NCBI GenBank assembly: GCA_046081125.1
Contig: JBJTVH010000097.1
Location: forward strand, 32,367-96,366
Length of the DNA stretch: 64,000 bases
DNA from: JBEIFW01 sp046081125
Lineage (GTDB): Bacteria > Actinomycetota > Acidimicrobiia > Acidimicrobiales > Ilumatobacteraceae
Direction of reading: 5' to 3'
In this document: positions 43,881 to 52,126 of the stretch, in pieces
Layout of the letters: every line of letters begins with the position of its first letter
How positions within the stretch are numbered: position 1 is the first letter of the stretch
Position numbers and translations under genes: made by a program
The notes under the pieces: generated by a model
Told to the model about the DNA's origin: nothing
The model's input: only the letters and a program-made list of their open reading frames with translations
Databases searched by the model: none

Positions 43881-44324
43881 ATGTCCGATTCGCGTCCCGT
43901 GTCGCTGTCCGCCGGGTTGCCCTCGACCGTGTTGGACCTCGAGCCCGCCGAGGCCCGTGCCGCGCTGGCCGACGCGCTCGCCGCGTCGAGTGCCCCGGCC
44001 CGCGCCGCCGCGCTTGCCGAGGTCGTTGCCCGCTGGCCCCGTTACCTCGACGCTTGGGCCCGGCTCGGTGAGCAGGCAACCGGCCCGGTCGAGCGGTACG
44101 CCTACTTCCGGGTCGGCTATCACCGAGGCCTCGACCGCTTGCGGGCCAACGGGTGGCGGGGCAGTGGCTACGTCCGTTGGGAGGCCGAGTCCAACCGGGG
44201 TTTCCTGCGGGCGCTGCGGGGCCTGCAGGCCTCGGCCGAGGCGATCGGCGAGCAGGACGAGGCCGAGCGCTGCCGGCTGTTCCTCGCACAGCTCGACCCG
44301 TCCGGTGTGCCCGCCGACGGCTGA
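43881..44324 (+). CDS. DUF3151 family protein
   Basis: A 147-residue helical protein of the actinobacterial DUF3151 family. The conserved core is WPRYLDAWARLGEQ, YAYFRVGYHRGLDRLRANGWRGSGYVRW and the final GFLRALRGLQ. Repeated helix pairs resemble TPR-like hairpins. The function is not known. It has its own leaderless promoter; its end lies 6 bases from the end of the convergent yqhA-like gene. Confidence 0.87.
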   Translation: MSDSRPVSLSAGLPSTVLDLEPAEARAALADALAASSAPARAAALAEVVARWPRYLDAWARLGEQATGPVERYAYFRVGYHRGLDRLRANGWRGSGYVRWEAESNRGFLRALRGLQASAEAIGEQDEAERCRLFLAQLDPSGVPADG

Positions 44325-44330
44325 GCGGCG

Positions 44331-44777
44331 TCAGTGTCCGCGATCGCGCGCGAACGTGAGGGCGACGAGGGTCGCACCGACGAGTGCGATGCCGCCGGCG
44401 ATGAGCACGAGGTCGATCGCGTCCCGTCCGGCGACGAGCAACTCGACGAAGTTGATCGCCAACACGAGCACGACGACGTCGCCGAGCTTGGTCTTCAGCG
44501 CCCCGAGGTCGTTGATCTCGAGCCACGCCGGCGTGGTGAGCTCCCCGATGAAAAGCTCGTAGAGCCCGAGCGCCATGATCAGCAGGACCGTGGCGAGCAG
44601 GAACACGTCCACGGTCTGCAGCAGTTTCACGATCGCCACGTCGTCGTCGGACACGACGGCGGAGACGAAGCGGAAGGTCTTGACCACCCCCCACCCGATG
44701 GCGGCGATCGCAGCGACGAGCAGCGAGGCGACGGCGACGTGGACGACGTACCGGGACCGTTCGAGGATGCTTCGCAC
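44331..44777 (-). CDS. YqhA/UPF0114 family membrane protein
   Basis: A 148-residue inner-membrane protein with three to four hydrophobic helices (about 15-37, 55-79, 103-121, 124-142). The pattern RYVVHVAVASLLVAAIAA, LLATVLLIMALGLYELFIG and LKTKLGDVVVLVLAINFVELL is typical of UPF0114. Function unknown. GTG 44777 is the family start. It is divergent from mobA. Confidence 0.85.
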   Translation of the reverse strand: MRSILERSRYVVHVAVASLLVAAIAAIGWGVVKTFRFVSAVVSDDDVAIVKLLQTVDVFLLATVLLIMALGLYELFIGELTTPAWLEINDLGALKTKLGDVVVLVLAINFVELLVAGRDAIDLVLIAGGIALVGATLVALTFARDRGH

Positions 44778-44834
44778 GGTCCCATCGTCGGTCGGATCCC
44801 CCCGGGTTCGTCGAACCGGACGCCGGCCGGGATC

Positions 44835-45362
44835 GTGCTCACCGGGGGGCGCTCGTCGCGGATGGGGCGGGACAAGGCGCTGCTGCCGGTCGACGGGTCG
44901 GCCATGGCGGCCCGCGTGGCCGACGCCCTTCGGCGCGCCGGATGCGACCCGGTGCTCGCCTTCGGGGGCGACCTGCGAGGGCTCGCCGAGGTCGGGCTCC
45001 CCGGCCACCCCGACCCCCGCCAGGGCGACGGTCCGCTCGCCGGGCTCGCCGGCGCGCTGGCAGCCGTCGCGGCCGACACGGTCGTGGTGTGCGCCTGCGA
45101 TCTGCCGGACCTGGCACCCGACGACGTCGTTGCGCTCCTCGCCGCCGACCGGGGTCGGGGTGCGGTGGCGTGGAGCGATCGGGTCGAGCCGCTGTGCGCG
45201 CTCTGGCCGCGGCGCGCTGCGCTCACGGCTGCGACTGCGCTCCTTGCGGCAGGGGAACGGTCGATGCGGGCCCTCGTCGACCGGCTCGACCCGCAGGTGG
45301 TGCCGCTGGCCGCTGCGCACCTGCGCAACGTGAACCGCCCCGAGGACCTCGGCCGGGACTAG
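44835..45362 (+). CDS. mobA: Molybdenum cofactor guanylyltransferase (start uncertain)
   Basis: A nucleotidyltransferase with the signature GGRSSRMGRDKALLPVDG, GDGPLAGLAGAL and VVVCACDLPDL, matching MobA, which joins GMP to molybdopterin. GTG 44835 gives 175 residues but begins at the Val of the first strand (IVLTGG), so three or four residues of the usual N-terminus (PAGI) would be lost. In frame, no ATG, GTG or TTG lies between there and GTG 44739, which would run into the divergent yqhA-like gene. The true start may be unusual (for example ATC) or the next GTG upstream. TAG at its end is part of the next gene's promoter. Confidence 0.82.
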   Translation: MLTGGRSSRMGRDKALLPVDGSAMAARVADALRRAGCDPVLAFGGDLRGLAEVGLPGHPDPRQGDGPLAGLAGALAAVAADTVVVCACDLPDLAPDDVVALLAADRGRGAVAWSDRVEPLCALWPRRAALTAATALLAAGERSMRALVDRLDPQVVPLAAAHLRNVNRPEDLGRD

Positions 45363-45365
45363 CCT
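45360..45365 (+). promoter_or_regulatory. Leaderless -10 element of the rhodanese gene
   Basis: TAGCCT, whose TAG is also the mobA stop codon, ends 8 bases before ATG 45374. Confidence 0.45.
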
Positions 45366-45373
45366 GCCCGCCC

Positions 45374-45697
45374 ATGACGATCCCCGAGGTCACGGTGGAC
45401 GAGCTGGCCGAGGCGATCGCCGGCGGTGCCGTCGTGATCGACGTCCGCGAGGTCGAGGAGTACACCGAGGCCCACGTGCCGGGCGCGCTGCTGTTCCCGC
45501 TGTCGGGCCTCGCCGATGCGGTCGACTCCGTGCCGCTGGCATCGCCGTTGTACGTGATCTGCCGGAGCGGGGCGCGCAGCATGCGGGCCTGCCAGTTCCT
45601 CGCCGGGACGAACCGCAGCGCCGTGAACGTCGCCGGCGGCACCCTGGCGTGGCTCGGCAGCGGCCGGCCCGTGGCGACCGGCCTCGATCCTGCGTGA
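45374..45697 (+). CDS. Single-domain rhodanese
   Basis: A 107-residue sulfurtransferase domain. VVIDVREVEEYTEAHVPGA is the CH2A-like region and the active-site loop is CRSGAR with catalytic Cys63. Such proteins move sulfane sulfur, often for cofactor or tRNA thiolation; the neighbouring mobA makes a link to molybdenum cofactor maturation plausible but unproven. The stop overlaps the start of rnd (GTGA). Confidence 0.9.
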   Translation: MTIPEVTVDELAEAIAGGAVVIDVREVEEYTEAHVPGALLFPLSGLADAVDSVPLASPLYVICRSGARSMRACQFLAGTNRSAVNVAGGTLAWLGSGRPVATGLDPA

Positions 45698-46920
45698 GCG
45701 CTCCCGCCTATCGGTGGGTCGCCGACGACCGATCCCTCGGCGAGGTGCTCGCCGCCGTCGCTGACGAACCTCGCTACGCCCTCGACACCGAGTTCCATCG
45801 GGAGCGTACGTACTGGCCCCGACCGGCGCTCGTGCAGCTGGCCTGGCCGGGGGCGATCGCCCTGCTCGACCCGCTCGCGGTCGACCTCGGCCCGCTCGCC
45901 GAGGTCCTGCGCGGCCCCGGCCTCGCCGTGCTCCACGCCGCCCAGCAGGACCTCGAGGTGCTCGACCGCCTGTGCAGCGCCGTGCCCACCCACCTGTTCG
46001 ACACCCAGATCGGGGCCGGATTCCTCGGATGGTCGAGCCCGTCGCTTGCGAACCTGGTCGCCGGGATGGTCGGGGCCCAGGTGCCGAAGTCCGACCGGTT
46101 GACCGACTGGCTGGCGCGCCCGCTCACCGACGACCAGCTCCGCTACGCCGCATCCGACGTCGAGCACCTGCTGGAGCTGCACGACCGGATCGAGGGCGAG
46201 CTCGCAGCCCGGGGCCGCAGCGCCTGGGCCGCCGACGAGTGCGAGCGCCTCCGGTGCCGGCCGACCGAGGGCACGCCGCCCGACGAGGCCTGGCTGAAAC
46301 TGAAAGACGCCCGGTCGCTCAAGCCACGGGCCCGCGGGGTGGCCCGAGCCGTCGCCGCCTGGCGGGAGCGCCGAGCCATGGCGATCGACCAGCCGGCGCG
46401 GTTCGTGCTCGCCGACCTCGCCGTGGTGGCGCTGGCGCAGCGGGCGCCGACCCGGGCCGAGGACCTCCGCGCGGTGCGGGGCGTGGAGGACCGTCACACT
46501 CGGGGCGAGGTGGCCAAGGGCCTCCTGGCGGCGATCGCCGACGGACTCGAACACCCCATCGAATCGACGGGTAGCTCGGGTGAGACCGAGCTGGAACGCA
46601 GCTTGCGCCCGGCTGTCACGCTCGTGTCGGCATGGGTTGCGCAGGTGGCACGGGCCGAGGAGATCGACACGGCGCTGCTCGCGACCCGGGCCGATCTCGT
46701 GGAGCTGCTGGCCGGTACGCCCGACGCCCGGCTCGGGCAGGGCTGGCGCGGTGCCCTGGTCGGCGAGGGCATCCGGGCGCTGGTGGCGGGGGAGTCGGCG
46801 CTCGCGTTCTCGGGCCGGGGTCGCTTGCGCCTCCTGCCGGTCGTGGGCGACGCAGCCGTCGGGCACGCTGCCGGCGGGGACGCAGCCGTGGCGGCTGCGC
46901 CCGTCAACGACCCCGGGTGA
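45694..46920 (+). CDS. rnd: Ribonuclease D
   Basis: A 408-residue 3'-5' exoribonuclease. The DEDDy residues are in LDTEFHRE, HAAQQDLEVLD and YAASDVEHLLEL (Tyr, Asp). An HRDC domain follows from about 215 (DQPARFVLADLAVVALAQ), and a second helical HRDC-like region ends the protein, as in actinobacterial RNase D. It trims the 3' ends of tRNAs and other structured RNAs. GTG 45694 overlaps the rhodanese stop. The last 17 bases overlap the convergent parA-like gene. Confidence 0.92.
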   Translation: MSAPAYRWVADDRSLGEVLAAVADEPRYALDTEFHRERTYWPRPALVQLAWPGAIALLDPLAVDLGPLAEVLRGPGLAVLHAAQQDLEVLDRLCSAVPTHLFDTQIGAGFLGWSSPSLANLVAGMVGAQVPKSDRLTDWLARPLTDDQLRYAASDVEHLLELHDRIEGELAARGRSAWAADECERLRCRPTEGTPPDEAWLKLKDARSLKPRARGVARAVAAWRERRAMAIDQPARFVLADLAVVALAQRAPTRAEDLRAVRGVEDRHTRGEVAKGLLAAIADGLEHPIESTGSSGETELERSLRPAVTLVSAWVAQVARAEEIDTALLATRADLVELLAGTPDARLGQGWRGALVGEGIRALVAGESALAFSGRGRLRLLPVVGDAAVGHAAGGDAAVAAAPVNDPG

Positions 46921-47692
46921 CCCGGCGGAGCTTGGCGTGCAGGCGGTCGAACACGGCGGTCACCTCGGCGGCCCGGTGCCCGTAGGCGTGAATCGGCATC
47001 CGATCCGCCACGGCCTGGGTGATGACCACCCGCTGGGGCACGACGGGTTCCCACACGGCTTTGCGGCCGACGGAGCGGACGAGTTCGTCGTAGCGGCGGT
47101 CGGCTTCCGCTGACACCCCCGGCACCCGGTTGACCACGACCCCGGCGAGGTCGAGCTCGGGATGGTGCTGGTCCCATACCTCGTCGACGAGGTCGACGGC
47201 GGCGCCGATCGCCCGCAGGCTGAGCGCTGCGGGCTCGACCACCACGAGGGCGTGGGAGCTGGCGGCCAGTGCGTTCACGGTCAGGTTGCCGAGCGACGGC
47301 GCGCAGTCGATCAGTACGAGGTCGACGTCGTCGGCCGCACCGCTGAGGGCGCGGCGCAACCGGAGGGCGGCGCCTGTTCCCTGGGCCGCTTCGTGGGCCT
47401 GCAGTGCCGGCGTCGCCGGGACGACGGAGACGGCGGGGCCCCATGCGGACTCGCGCCGGGCAGCGGCGGCGCTGCCCGGCCCTCGCCGGGAGGGAGCGAG
47501 CAGATCGGTCGTGGTCGGGCCCTCGAGGGCCCCGGGGTCGAGGCCGAGCGCCCAGGTCGCTGCCGACTGCGGGTCCATGTCCACGACGAGCACGCGCCAT
47601 CCGGCGTGCTGGGCCGCCGAGGCGAGACCGAGCGTGACGGTCGTCTTCCCGACGCCACCCTTCGCGTTCACCAGCGCCACGGTCGCGACCAT
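46904..47692 (-). CDS. Orphan ParA-family ATPase
   Basis: A 262-residue MinD/ParA ATPase with the deviant Walker A motif KGGVGKTT (residues 11-18), Walker A' VVDMDPQ and Walker B LVLIDCAPSLG. No parB or parS-like site is next to it, so it probably does not run chromosome partition; such orphan ParAs can position other cell structures. The ATG at 47692 is supported by the family start (MVATVALVNAKGG). It ends by overlapping rnd and is divergent from the small acidic protein gene. Confidence 0.88.
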   Translation of the reverse strand: MVATVALVNAKGGVGKTTVTLGLASAAQHAGWRVLVVDMDPQSAATWALGLDPGALEGPTTTDLLAPSRRGPGSAAAARRESAWGPAVSVVPATPALQAHEAAQGTGAALRLRRALSGAADDVDLVLIDCAPSLGNLTVNALAASSHALVVVEPAALSLRAIGAAVDLVDEVWDQHHPELDLAGVVVNRVPGVSAEADRRYDELVRSVGRKAVWEPVVPQRVVITQAVADRMPIHAYGHRAAEVTAVFDRLHAKLRRVTRGR

Positions 47693-47785
47693 GGCCCCCC
47701 ATGATGCCCCACGGACGGGCGGCCCCGTGCCGCGTCCCCCGGGCGTGCCGGACCGGGTGATCCGCCGCGAATCATCGCCGCCGGA

Positions 47786-47791
47786 TAAGCT
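47786..47791 (+). promoter_or_regulatory. Candidate -10 element of the small acidic protein gene
   Basis: TAAGCT lies 43 bases before ATG 47835, giving a leader of about 36 nt that includes GAAGGG at 47822-47827. Confidence 0.35.
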
Positions 47792-47834
47792 CACAGGCGA
47801 TGTCACCTCGATAACCCACGCGAAGGGTGCCCTC

Positions 47835-48023
47835 ATGAAAAAGGGTCGTCACCGCCGCTTCGAAGAAGCGCGAAAGCTGAAGCAGTCCGGGCCGGGTGCG
47901 TTTGACCTCGGCCTCGGTGGTACCGGTGGCCGGTCGGATCCCTCGTCGGACGACGAGTACGCCGCCCTGGCCGAAAAGTACGGCGTGACCTTCGACGACG
48001 ACGAGGACGAGGACGATCGCTGA
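47835..48023 (+). CDS. Small charged protein with acidic tail
   Basis: A 62-residue protein not assigned to any family I know. It is basic at the start (MKKGRHRRFEEARKLKQ), Gly-rich in the middle and ends in a stretch of 9 Asp/Glu residues (DDDEDEDDR). GAAGGG lies 7 bases before the ATG. The bipolar charge recalls small nucleoid or ribosome-associated proteins, but this is speculation. It lies 48 bases before typA on the same strand and may share its transcript. Confidence 0.7.
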   Translation: MKKGRHRRFEEARKLKQSGPGAFDLGLGGTGGRSDPSSDDEYAALAEKYGVTFDDDEDEDDR

Positions 48024-48071
48024 GGCGATCGGCACGTCGCACCGGCCGCTTCGGCGGCATCTCCCCCTGTC

Positions 48072-49907
48072 ATGAACCCCCCGCCCCTCCGAAACGTAGC
48101 CATCGTCGCGCACGTCGATCATGGCAAGACCACCCTCGTCGACGCGCTCTTGCGCACCACGGGGGTCTTCCGCGCGAACCAGGTCATCGCCGACCGGGTT
48201 CTCGACTCGATGGACCAGGAACGCGAGCGAGGGATCACGATCCTCGCCAAAGCGGCCTCGATCCGCTGGCGGGGCCTGCGGGTCAACCTCGTCGACACCC
48301 CGGGCCACGCCGACTTCGGCGGTGAGGTCGAGCGGGCCCTGGCGCTCGTCGACGGTGTGTTGCTGCTCGTCGACGCGGCCGAGGGGCCCCTGCCCCAGAC
48401 CCGTTACGTGCTGTCCAAGGCGCTCGAACGCAACTTGCCGGCCGTGGTCGTGATCAACAAGGTCGACCGGTCCGACGCCCGGGCCGACGAGGTGCTCGAC
48501 GAGGTCGAGCAGCTGTTCATGGACCTCGCCCACGACCCCGAGCAGCTGGAGTTCCCCGTCGTGTCCTGCGTGGCTCGCGAGGGTCGCTCGATGCGCGGCA
48601 TCGGCATGCCCGGTCCCGACGACGACCTGTCTGCGCTGCTCGACACGCTGGTCGAGACGGTGCCCGCACCGCAGGCCGACCTCCACGAGCCGTTGCAGGC
48701 GATCGTCACGAACCTCGACGCGTCGGAGTACCTCGGTCGTCTCGCCTTGGGGCGGGTGCTCGCCGGGGCGTTGCGCAAGGGCGACACGGTGGCCCTGTGC
48801 ACCACCGATGACGGTGAACCCGCGGTGGTTCGCCGTCGCCTCACCCAGCTGATGGGGTTCGAAGGCATCGGCCGGGTCGAGCTCGATGAGGTGGTCGCCG
48901 GCGATCTGTTCGTCCTCGCCGGTTTCCCCGAGGTCGAGGTGGGCGACACCCTCGCCGACCCGATCACACCGGTCGCGCTGCCCCGCTTGAGTGTCGACGA
49001 GCCGGTGCTCACCATGACGTTCGGGGTGAACACGTCTCCGCTGTCGGGTCGCGAGGGCAAGTACCTGACGAGCCGCCACCTGCGCGAGCGGCTCGAGCGC
49101 GAGGTGCTCGGCAACGTGTCGATCCGACTCGCGCCGACCGATTCCCCCGACGTGATCGAGGTCGCCGGGCGCGGCGAACTGCAGCTCGCCGTGCTCATCG
49201 AATCGATGCGCCGGGAGGGCTTCGAGCTCCAGGTGAGCCGGCCCGAGGTGATCACCCGGGACATCGACGGGGTCCGCCACGAGCCGCTCGAGCGGGGAAC
49301 GTGCGACGTTCCCGACGATCACGTCGGCACCGTCACCCAGACGATCGCCCCTCGCAAGGGCCGGGTGACCGACCTTCGGCCGGGCGATCCGGGGCGCACC
49401 ATCGTCACCTTCGAGGCGCCGGCGCGTGGCCTGATCGGGTTCCGGTCGCTGCTGCTCACCCTCACCCGGGGCACGGCGCTGCTGCACCAGCACCACGCCG
49501 GCTGGACGCCGTGGGCGGGAGAGCTGCCGCACCGGTCGGGCGGGGCGATGATCGCCGATCGCTCGGGCTCGACGACCGGCTACGCGCTCGACAACCTGCA
49601 GCAGCGCGGGGAGCTGTTCGTGGAGCCGGGCACCACGGTCTACGAGGGCATGGTCGTGGGAGAGAACGCTCGCAGCACCGACATGGTCGTGAACTGCGTG
49701 CGGGAGAAAGAAAAGACCAACATCCGCACCCACTCCCACGACGATGCGGTCAAGCTCGCCGCCCCACGCGTCCAGACGTTGGAGACCGCGATCGAGTTCA
49801 TCGCCGATGACGAACTCGTCGAGGTGACGCCGAAGTCGGTGCGGATCCGCAAGCGGCTGCTCGTCGAGTCCGATCGCCGGCGCGTCGCGAAGCGCGCCGG
49901 CGGCTGA
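48072..49907 (+). CDS. typA: Ribosome-associated GTPase TypA/BipA
   Basis: A 611-residue translational GTPase. G-domain motifs: AHVDHGKTT (G1), RGITI (G2), DTPGHADFGGE (G3), NKVDR (G4). Domains II, III and V follow and the C-terminal BipA-specific domain is complete (from about 480, with GLIGFRSLLLTLTRG before it). TypA binds the ribosome and helps 50S assembly and stress adaptation. ATG 48072 is the family start. No ribosome-binding site is clear. It is followed after 6 bases by the end of the convergent cysteine-rich protein gene. Confidence 0.95.
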   Translation: MNPPPLRNVAIVAHVDHGKTTLVDALLRTTGVFRANQVIADRVLDSMDQERERGITILAKAASIRWRGLRVNLVDTPGHADFGGEVERALALVDGVLLLVDAAEGPLPQTRYVLSKALERNLPAVVVINKVDRSDARADEVLDEVEQLFMDLAHDPEQLEFPVVSCVAREGRSMRGIGMPGPDDDLSALLDTLVETVPAPQADLHEPLQAIVTNLDASEYLGRLALGRVLAGALRKGDTVALCTTDDGEPAVVRRRLTQLMGFEGIGRVELDEVVAGDLFVLAGFPEVEVGDTLADPITPVALPRLSVDEPVLTMTFGVNTSPLSGREGKYLTSRHLRERLEREVLGNVSIRLAPTDSPDVIEVAGRGELQLAVLIESMRREGFELQVSRPEVITRDIDGVRHEPLERGTCDVPDDHVGTVTQTIAPRKGRVTDLRPGDPGRTIVTFEAPARGLIGFRSLLLTLTRGTALLHQHHAGWTPWAGELPHRSGGAMIADRSGSTTGYALDNLQQRGELFVEPGTTVYEGMVVGENARSTDMVVNCVREKEKTNIRTHSHDDAVKLAAPRVQTLETAIEFIADDELVEVTPKSVRIRKRLLVESDRRRVAKRAGG

Positions 49908-49913
49908 GCGCAC

Positions 49914-50651
49914 TCAGCCGATCGGTTCCCGCCGGCGCCGCACGGCCGGGTGGGGGAGCCAGGTCCGGCTCGGCCGAGCCTGGAGCTGGTGGATGAGCAG
50001 TGCGTAGGGCCGTTCGCCGACGAGCTCGACGATCTCGTCCCGCAGGGTCTCGTAGACCGGGCGGCGGTCCACGAACGCATCGGGGGCCTCGGTGCACCAC
50101 CAGTGGAACTCACCGCCGCCCGGGCCCCAGTCGCGGCGCTTCCACTCGCGCAGCGTCGAGGTCGCGTGCCCGTAGTCGTCGATCTCCTCGTTCAGCCGCA
50201 ACGGCAGCTGCCAGCACACGTCGGGCTTCCAGTCGAGCGGGCGCTCACCGGCCGCGAGCGCAGCCTGGTGGAGCGCGCAGCCGGCGCCGGCGGCGTACCC
50301 CGGGCGGTTCAGGAAGATGCAGGCGCCATCGACGAGCCGGGTGACGACGACCCCGTCGGCGCCCTCGGTGTGCCAGCCCGAACGGCGGGCCCGGCGGCGG
50401 AACTGCCAGGTCTCGTCGGTGAGGCGCTCGACGAAGGCGGTGGTCTCGGCGAGATCGTCGTCATCGACGAAGTGAGCGCCGTAGCTGCAGCACCCGTGCG
50501 CGAGCTCGGCGGCCGGCCCGGTGAGCACCCCTTGGCAGCCGGCGCCGTAGATGCAGCTCCAACGAGAGGTGAGGAACGTGACGTCGAAGACCCAGGTGCG
50601 GTCCTCGTCGGGGTCGTCGAAGGAGAGCCACTCGTGGACGTCGTCGGGCAC
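49914..50651 (-). CDS. Cysteine-rich protein of unknown function
   Basis: I do not recognise a named family for this 245-residue cytoplasmic protein. It has nine cysteines in conserved-looking clusters: SCIYGAGCQG, GCCSYGAHF, ACIFLNRPGYAAGAGCAL, DVCWQLP and WWCTEAP. The spacing and aromatic context suggest a zinc or iron-sulfur site, comparable to YkgJ-type cysteine cluster proteins. Similar proteins occur in other actinobacteria as far as I recall. GTG 50651 is 6 bases after a TACGGT -10 element. The gene is divergent from glcD. Confidence 0.75.
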   Translation of the reverse strand: MPDDVHEWLSFDDPDEDRTWVFDVTFLTSRWSCIYGAGCQGVLTGPAAELAHGCCSYGAHFVDDDDLAETTAFVERLTDETWQFRRRARRSGWHTEGADGVVVTRLVDGACIFLNRPGYAAGAGCALHQAALAAGERPLDWKPDVCWQLPLRLNEEIDDYGHATSTLREWKRRDWGPGGGEFHWWCTEAPDAFVDRRPVYETLRDEIVELVGERPYALLIHQLQARPSRTWLPHPAVRRRREPIG

Positions 50652-50657
50652 GGGGCC

Positions 50658-50663
50658 ACCGTA
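50658..50663 (-). promoter_or_regulatory. Leaderless -10 element of the cysteine-rich protein gene
   Basis: TACGGT ends 6 bases before GTG 50651. Confidence 0.45.
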
Positions 50664-50681
50664 CGCGACGGCGGGCAGCAG

Positions 50682-50687
50682 TAGCGT
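50682..50687 (+). promoter_or_regulatory. Leaderless -10 element of the glcDEF operon
   Basis: TAGCGT ends 8 bases before ATG 50696. Confidence 0.5.
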
Positions 50688-50695
50688 CGGCGGCG

Positions 50696-52126
50696 ATGGC
50701 CACCGACCTGCTCGTGGAGGAACTGCGTGCTGCGATCGGCTCGCAGCGGGTGCGGACCGGCGCCGCAGAGCTCAGCCTCTACCGGCGGGACGCGTCGAAC
50801 ATGAGCGGCTCGGCCCACGTGGTCTGCCTGGTGTCGTCCACCGCCGACGTGGTCGCCTGCGTGCAGGCGGCGGTCCGCCACGGCCGGCCGTTCACGGCGC
50901 GGGGCTCGGGCACCGGGCTGGCCGGGGGAGCAGTGCCGCTCGACGACGCAGTCGTCATCGTCACGGCGCGCATGGACCGGGTGCTGTCGGTCGATGCCGA
51001 GCAGCGCATCGCGTGGGTGGAGCCCGGGGTGCTGAACCTGGACCTGTCGCGCCACACCCGCCCGCTCGGGCTCCACTATGCGCCTGATCCGTCGAGCCAG
51101 CAGTCGTGTTCGATCGGCGGCAACGTCGCCACCAACGCCGGTGGCCCGCACTGCCTGGCCGAGGGCGTCACGTCGATGCACGTGCTCGCCGTCGAGGTCG
51201 TGCTGCCCGACGGAGCCGTCGCCGTCCTCGGTGGCGAGGACCCCGAGCCGGCCGGGTACGACCTGCGCGGCGCGTTCGTCGGGGGTGAGGGCATGCTCGG
51301 CGTGGCCACCCGCATCGCGGTGCGTCTGGTGCAGAACCCGCCGACGGTGACGACGATGCTGCTCGACTTCGGCGAGGTGCGCGACGGTGCCGCCACGGTG
51401 TCGGCGGTGATCGCCGATGGCCTCGTACCCGCTGCGCTCGAAATGATGGACGCCCCGATCACCCGCGCCGTCGAGTCCTACGTCCACGCCGGGTTCCCGC
51501 TCGACGCGGCAGCGGTGCTGATCGTCGAGGTCGACGGCCAGCCGGCCGCGGTCGCCGACGGGGTGGAACGGGTGCGCCGGATCGGCCTAGCGCACGGGGC
51601 CCGATCGGTGCGGGTGGCGGCGACGGAGGCCGAGCGGGCGGCGATCTGGAAGGGGCGCAAGACGGCGTTCGGGGCGATCGCCCGCATCAAGCCGAACTAC
51701 TACCTCCACGACACCGTGGTGCCTCGGGCCCGGCTGGTCGAGGTGCTCGAGCAGGTGTACGAGATCGCCGGCCGCTACGAGCTCATCGTGATGAACGTCT
51801 TCCACGCCGGGGACGGCAACCTGCACCCGCTGCTGGTGTTCGACAAGCGCGAGCCCGGGATCATGGACCGCGTCCACGCCGCAGGCGACGAGATCGTCCG
51901 GGTGTCGGTCGCTGCGGGCGGGGTGCTGTCGGGCGAGCACGGCATCGGTCTCGAAAAGCGTGACCTGATGCCGCTGCTGTTCTCCCCGGCGGATCTCGAT
52001 GCGCAGGCCCGGCTGCGTGCCGCGTTCGACCCGCACGGCGTCGCCAACCCGCACAAGGTGCTGCCCGAGGGCTCCCGCTGCGGCGACCTGCACGCCGGCA
52101 CCCTGCCGGAGGGCGCATGGATCTGA
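50696..52126 (+). CDS. glcD: Glycolate oxidase FAD subunit GlcD
   Basis: A 476-residue FAD-linked oxidase of the VAO/PCMH fold. ARGSGTGLAGGAVP and SIGGNVATNAGGPHCLAEGVT bind FAD; the C-terminal part has HAGDGNLHP and SGEHGIGLEKRDL, the GlcD/D-lactate dehydrogenase substrate region. With GlcE and GlcF it oxidises glycolate to glyoxylate; D-lactate is also possible. Transcript begins leaderless. Its 3' end overlaps glcE by 10 bases. Confidence 0.93.
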   Translation: MATDLLVEELRAAIGSQRVRTGAAELSLYRRDASNMSGSAHVVCLVSSTADVVACVQAAVRHGRPFTARGSGTGLAGGAVPLDDAVVIVTARMDRVLSVDAEQRIAWVEPGVLNLDLSRHTRPLGLHYAPDPSSQQSCSIGGNVATNAGGPHCLAEGVTSMHVLAVEVVLPDGAVAVLGGEDPEPAGYDLRGAFVGGEGMLGVATRIAVRLVQNPPTVTTMLLDFGEVRDGAATVSAVIADGLVPAALEMMDAPITRAVESYVHAGFPLDAAAVLIVEVDGQPAAVADGVERVRRIGLAHGARSVRVAATEAERAAIWKGRKTAFGAIARIKPNYYLHDTVVPRARLVEVLEQVYEIAGRYELIVMNVFHAGDGNLHPLLVFDKREPGIMDRVHAAGDEIVRVSVAAGGVLSGEHGIGLEKRDLMPLLFSPADLDAQARLRAAFDPHGVANPHKVLPEGSRCGDLHAGTLPEGAWI

